Positions 15,010-17,415 of a DNA stretch of 17,415 nucleotides are shown here, piece by piece. Source of the DNA: Flavobacteriaceae bacterium (GTDB lineage Bacteria > Bacteroidota > Bacteroidia > Flavobacteriales > Flavobacteriaceae); the NCBI GenBank assembly GCA_020435885.1, contig JAGQYU010000216.1:1-17415 (forward strand), written 5' to 3'. The position numbers and the translations under genes are program-made. Position 1 is the first letter of the stretch. Each line of letters starts with the position of its first letter. Under the pieces are notes generated by a model that saw only the letters and a list, made by a program, of their open reading frames with translations, was not told the DNA's origin and did no database searches.

Positions 15010-16354
15010 CCTTAAAAATAAATATCCAGTAATTGATTATCTATTTTGGATTACGTTTTTTTTATTTACTAATCCGGGAGGTATATTAGAGGCATTGGGA
15101 GAAGATACAAGTAAGGCTGGAACAATTGATGCAAGAGATTTTTTATTTTTAGTTATTTTCGGGCTTTTCTTCATCATTACATATGTCACAACTATTAGGG
15201 ATATAAATTATAATAAAGCTACAGGTTATTTAGCTGTATTTGGTATTTACTATTTCTTTGTCTTTGGTTTTATAATTCCAGAATTAAAAGAGACTCCAGG
15301 GTACTCATTATTTCTATTTATAAAGAAAAGTAGAAAAACGCTATACAGCCTATTAATGTTTGCTATAGTCTACAGGTTTTTCATCAGAAGCTATATAGTA
15401 TTTTTTAGAATATACCTTTTATCATCATTCGTTATACTAACATTATTTATTGTAGGCTTTATAACAGGATTTGAAATCTTACCAGTTGAAAGATTTAATC
15501 GTGGTTTTGTTAATATTGATAGAATTTTTATGGTAAGTGAAGGTTTTTTACCATTACTAATTCCTATGGGCGCGGCGGCAATAGTTTTTAAAAGTGATTT
15601 TAGATGGAGGAATGTGGTATTAATAAATTTTGCACTCATGTTCATAGTTTATCTATTATCTATAACCAGAAGAGATATTATTGGGACAGTAATTTACTTT
15701 TTCATAGGTATGATTCTGTTTAATTATTTTCAACACAAGCCTATTATACCCATAAAAAAGATTATATCTGTAGGTTTTTTATTTATATTATTTGGCTTTT
15801 TTATTTCATTTGCCTTTCCAAAATACGCTGATGCTGGTGTTAAAGGTGTAAAGGAAGCTGTTCATATCGTTCAGTATGGTGAAACTTCAACTGGAAAAGC
15901 AGATGTAAGATTGGGACTAGGTAAGGAATTTATGCAGAATCTCATTATTGACAATCTTTATTTCGGCACCGGATTTGATAACAGATGGCGTGGTACTGGT
16001 GATAAACAAGGGTATGAAACCTCAGATTACCCTTTTTTATCAGCCATAGCAATGACAGGAATAGTGGGGATATTAATCTTTTTACCAATCTATATTCTTC
16101 TTGTGCGTAATATATTATATGATATTAAATTTATAAGGAATAATAAGGTAGATTTTAGATCCTTTCATTTTTTCATATTTGTCTACTTAATCATTTATTT
16201 TATTTATGATTTGTTACAGTATATGAATTGGTTTTTACCCGTTTCACTATCAAGAAGTATAAAATGGTATTCCTTTTTTGCTATGTATCTTGCTACAAGA
16301 TATATATTCTATGCTAATTGGAAAAATAAAGAAGAAAAATTAATAAGCACATAA
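15002..16354 (+). CDS. O-antigen polymerase-like multispanning membrane protein (Wzy candidate)
   Basis: This 450-residue protein has about 11-12 predicted membrane helices, with an SITRRDIIG segment near residue 220 like the small arginine-containing motif of polymerase/ligase proteins. One large hydrophilic loop lies at about 273-345, with RLGLGKEFMQNLIIDN followed by LYFGTGFDNRW. The loop ends in DYPFLSAIAMTGIVG, comparable to the (H/D)xxFL...G..G pattern of the O-antigen ligase/polymerase family. Such proteins join repeat units in the periplasm. It sits between two GT2 genes and overlaps the first by 8 nt. It is the only polymerase candidate in the window and pairs with the flippase at 7057. 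An O-antigen ligase (WaaL) role is possible but less likely inside a synthesis cluster. Confidence 0.78.
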   Translation: MDNLKNKYPVIDYLFWITFFLFTNPGGILEALGEDTSKAGTIDARDFLFLVIFGLFFIITYVTTIRDINYNKATGYLAVFGIYYFFVFGFIIPELKETPGYSLFLFIKKSRKTLYSLLMFAIVYRFFIRSYIVFFRIYLLSSFVILTLFIVGFITGFEILPVERFNRGFVNIDRIFMVSEGFLPLLIPMGAAAIVFKSDFRWRNVVLINFALMFIVYLLSITRRDIIGTVIYFFIGMILFNYFQHKPIIPIKKIISVGFLFILFGFFISFAFPKYADAGVKGVKEAVHIVQYGETSTGKADVRLGLGKEFMQNLIIDNLYFGTGFDNRWRGTGDKQGYETSDYPFLSAIAMTGIVGILIFLPIYILLVRNILYDIKFIRNNKVDFRSFHFFIFVYLIIYFIYDLLQYMNWFLPVSLSRSIKWYSFFAMYLATRYIFYANWKNKEEKLIST

Positions 16355-16363
16355 TACTTAAGA

Positions 16364-17314
16364 ATGGTAATTGTAATAACATTGAATTATAATCAAAATG
16401 AATATACACTAAAATGTGTTGAATCAATTTTGCAATCTACGTATATAAATTACAAATTACTTCTTGTTGATAATGGTTCAACCGATGTAAATTTCAAGCA
16501 ATTATCAAAGGCCATTCCTAATGATGATCATCTGGAACTTTTACGAATAGAAAAGAATTGTGGTTATGTTGGGGGAATTAATTTCGGATTAACCGAAAGT
16601 AAAAAATTCAATCCCAATTATGTAATGATAATGAACAATGATACCATACTTGATAAATATGGTATTGAAAACTTAGTCAAGACGTGTTCAGATTATAATA
16701 ATAAAGCAATTATAACTGGTAAAGTCTATTATTATGACAGACCTAAGGTGTTTCAAGATATCGGGTGGGTTTTTACTAATAAAAAAACATTGGAGATAAA
16801 ACGTGTAGGGTTAGATGAAACAGATACAGGTCAGTATGATATCATAGAAGAAAGAGATCTTATGGATGATGTTTTTTGGCTATTCCCATCTAAACTTTAT
16901 GAAGAAATTGGAGGTTATAGCCCTTATTTCTGGTTTAGTGCTGAGCAAGCAGATTTTGCTTTAAGAGCGAAAAGGAAAGGGTATAAACTTATCTATACCC
17001 CTGAAGCAAAATTATGGCATAAAGGAAGTGTTTCATTCGGAGGAAGAGGTGAAAATCCGAAACTAGCTTATTGGCATACACAAAGTACTTTAATATTTAG
17101 ATTCAGGCATCTTTCTACTTTTCAATTTCTTAAACAATATCTCAAAACAATAAAAAGTATTATTGCTTCTTATATTAAAGCGATTAAAAATAAATATTTT
17201 AAAGGAAAAGATGTAAGTTTTAAATATGCCAATGCTAAAATGAGTGGCTTTTGGTATTTTAATAAATGGCTATTTATAAGAAATAATAATAAAGGGATTA
17301 ACCCATTTAATTAA
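16364..17314 (+). CDS. Family 2 glycosyltransferase, rhamnosyltransferase-like
   Basis: This 316-residue GT-A enzyme starts directly with the catalytic domain: VIVITLNYNQNEYT (2-15), LLLVDNGSTD (32-41), GYVGGINFGL (67-76) and IMNNDT (89-94), where NND replaces DxD. Later FWLFPSKLYEEIGGY and the acidic WFSAEQADFALRAKRKGY segment (catalytic base region) and LWHKGS resemble the WbbL/RfbF-type rhamnosyltransferase branch of GT2, a branch whose donor use varies. The C-terminus is Lys-rich with a weakly hydrophobic amphipathic stretch, suggesting membrane association. It begins 9 nt after the polymerase gene and ends 15 nt before the next start. The donor sugar cannot be assigned. Confidence 0.88.
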   Translation: MVIVITLNYNQNEYTLKCVESILQSTYINYKLLLVDNGSTDVNFKQLSKAIPNDDHLELLRIEKNCGYVGGINFGLTESKKFNPNYVMIMNNDTILDKYGIENLVKTCSDYNNKAIITGKVYYYDRPKVFQDIGWVFTNKKTLEIKRVGLDETDTGQYDIIEERDLMDDVFWLFPSKLYEEIGGYSPYFWFSAEQADFALRAKRKGYKLIYTPEAKLWHKGSVSFGGRGENPKLAYWHTQSTLIFRFRHLSTFQFLKQYLKTIKSIIASYIKAIKNKYFKGKDVSFKYANAKMSGFWYFNKWLFIRNNNKGINPFN

Positions 17315-17329
17315 TCTTAAATATTTCCA

Positions 17330-17415
17330 ATGAATAATTTTATATATAGAGCATATTTATTTGCTAAGTATAAAAAGAATAAATTTCCTCAAAACCCATT
17401 GGAATTACTTAATAA
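17330..17415 (+). CDS. Start of an unidentified gene, cut by the window end
   Basis: An ATG 15 nt after the preceding stop opens a reading frame of 28 codons with no stop before the window ends. The start reads MNNFIYRAYLFAKYKKNK and continues FPQNPLELLN. The spacing, strand and A/T-rich leader match the other genes, so it is probably the next operon member. Too little is visible to recognise a family. The short hydrophobic-then-basic beginning would suit a membrane-associated transferase, but that is a guess. Confidence 0.6.
   Translation, partial: MNNFIYRAYLFAKYKKNKFPQNPLELLN

Noticed and set aside
1..17415. tRNA/rRNA genes, CRISPR arrays, insertion sequences or integrases
   Set aside because: No transposase or integrase protein, no regular repeat-spacer pattern and no structured RNA gene could be seen. 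Nearly all of the window is tightly packed coding sequence.

Overview
The window is a single co-directional surface-polysaccharide (O-antigen or capsule) gene cluster, all on the + strand. It holds 18 complete genes and the start of a 19th that runs off the end. The DNA is strongly AT-rich, most genes start after A/T-rich leaders without a clear Shine-Dalgarno, and the protein families fit a Bacteroidota genome, probably Flavobacteriia. Two sulfotransferases would suit a marine member. The genus cannot be fixed from sequence alone. Gaps between genes never exceed about 40 nt and many genes overlap by 4-11 nt, so one long transcript is likely, starting in or upstream of the 239-nt noncoding leader.

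Region 1 (240-1214) is a WlbA/WbpB-type UDP-GlcNAcA 3-dehydrogenase whose usual partners are not in the window. Region 2 (1239-7041) is the most interesting block. A glucose-1-phosphate cytidylyltransferase is followed by a UDP-glucuronate-decarboxylase-like SDR, a UDP-glucose-6-dehydrogenase-like enzyme, an RmlC-like epimerase that lacks the expected catalytic tyrosine, a DegT-family aminotransferase and an overlapping FemAB/GNAT acyltransferase. There is no CDP-glucose 4,6-dehydratase and no RfbH-type dehydrase. Read as a pathway, the order suggests CDP-glucose -> CDP-glucuronate -> CDP-4-ketopentose -> C3 epimer -> 4-amino-pentose -> N-acylated product. I know of no described pathway of this kind; it is inference.

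Region 3 (7057-9224) has a WzxC/TuaB-like flippase and a first sulfotransferase. Region 4 (9214-13939) looks like a second amino-sugar and decoration module: VioA-like aminotransferase, WbqC-family protein, second sulfotransferase, hexapeptide-repeat acyltransferase, second WbqC-family protein and a SAM methyltransferase. Region 5 (13954-17314) has a GT2 glycosyltransferase, a multispanning Wzy-like polymerase and another GT2 enzyme, followed by the partial gene.

Together the genes would make one or more modified amino sugars, assemble a repeat unit, flip it and polymerise it (Wzx/Wzy route), with sulfate, acyl and methyl decoration. Not seen here are an initiating phosphoglycosyl transferase, a chain-length regulator or export machinery, RmlA/RmlB, a UDP-GlcNAc 6-dehydrogenase, and PAPS synthesis genes; these are presumably elsewhere.
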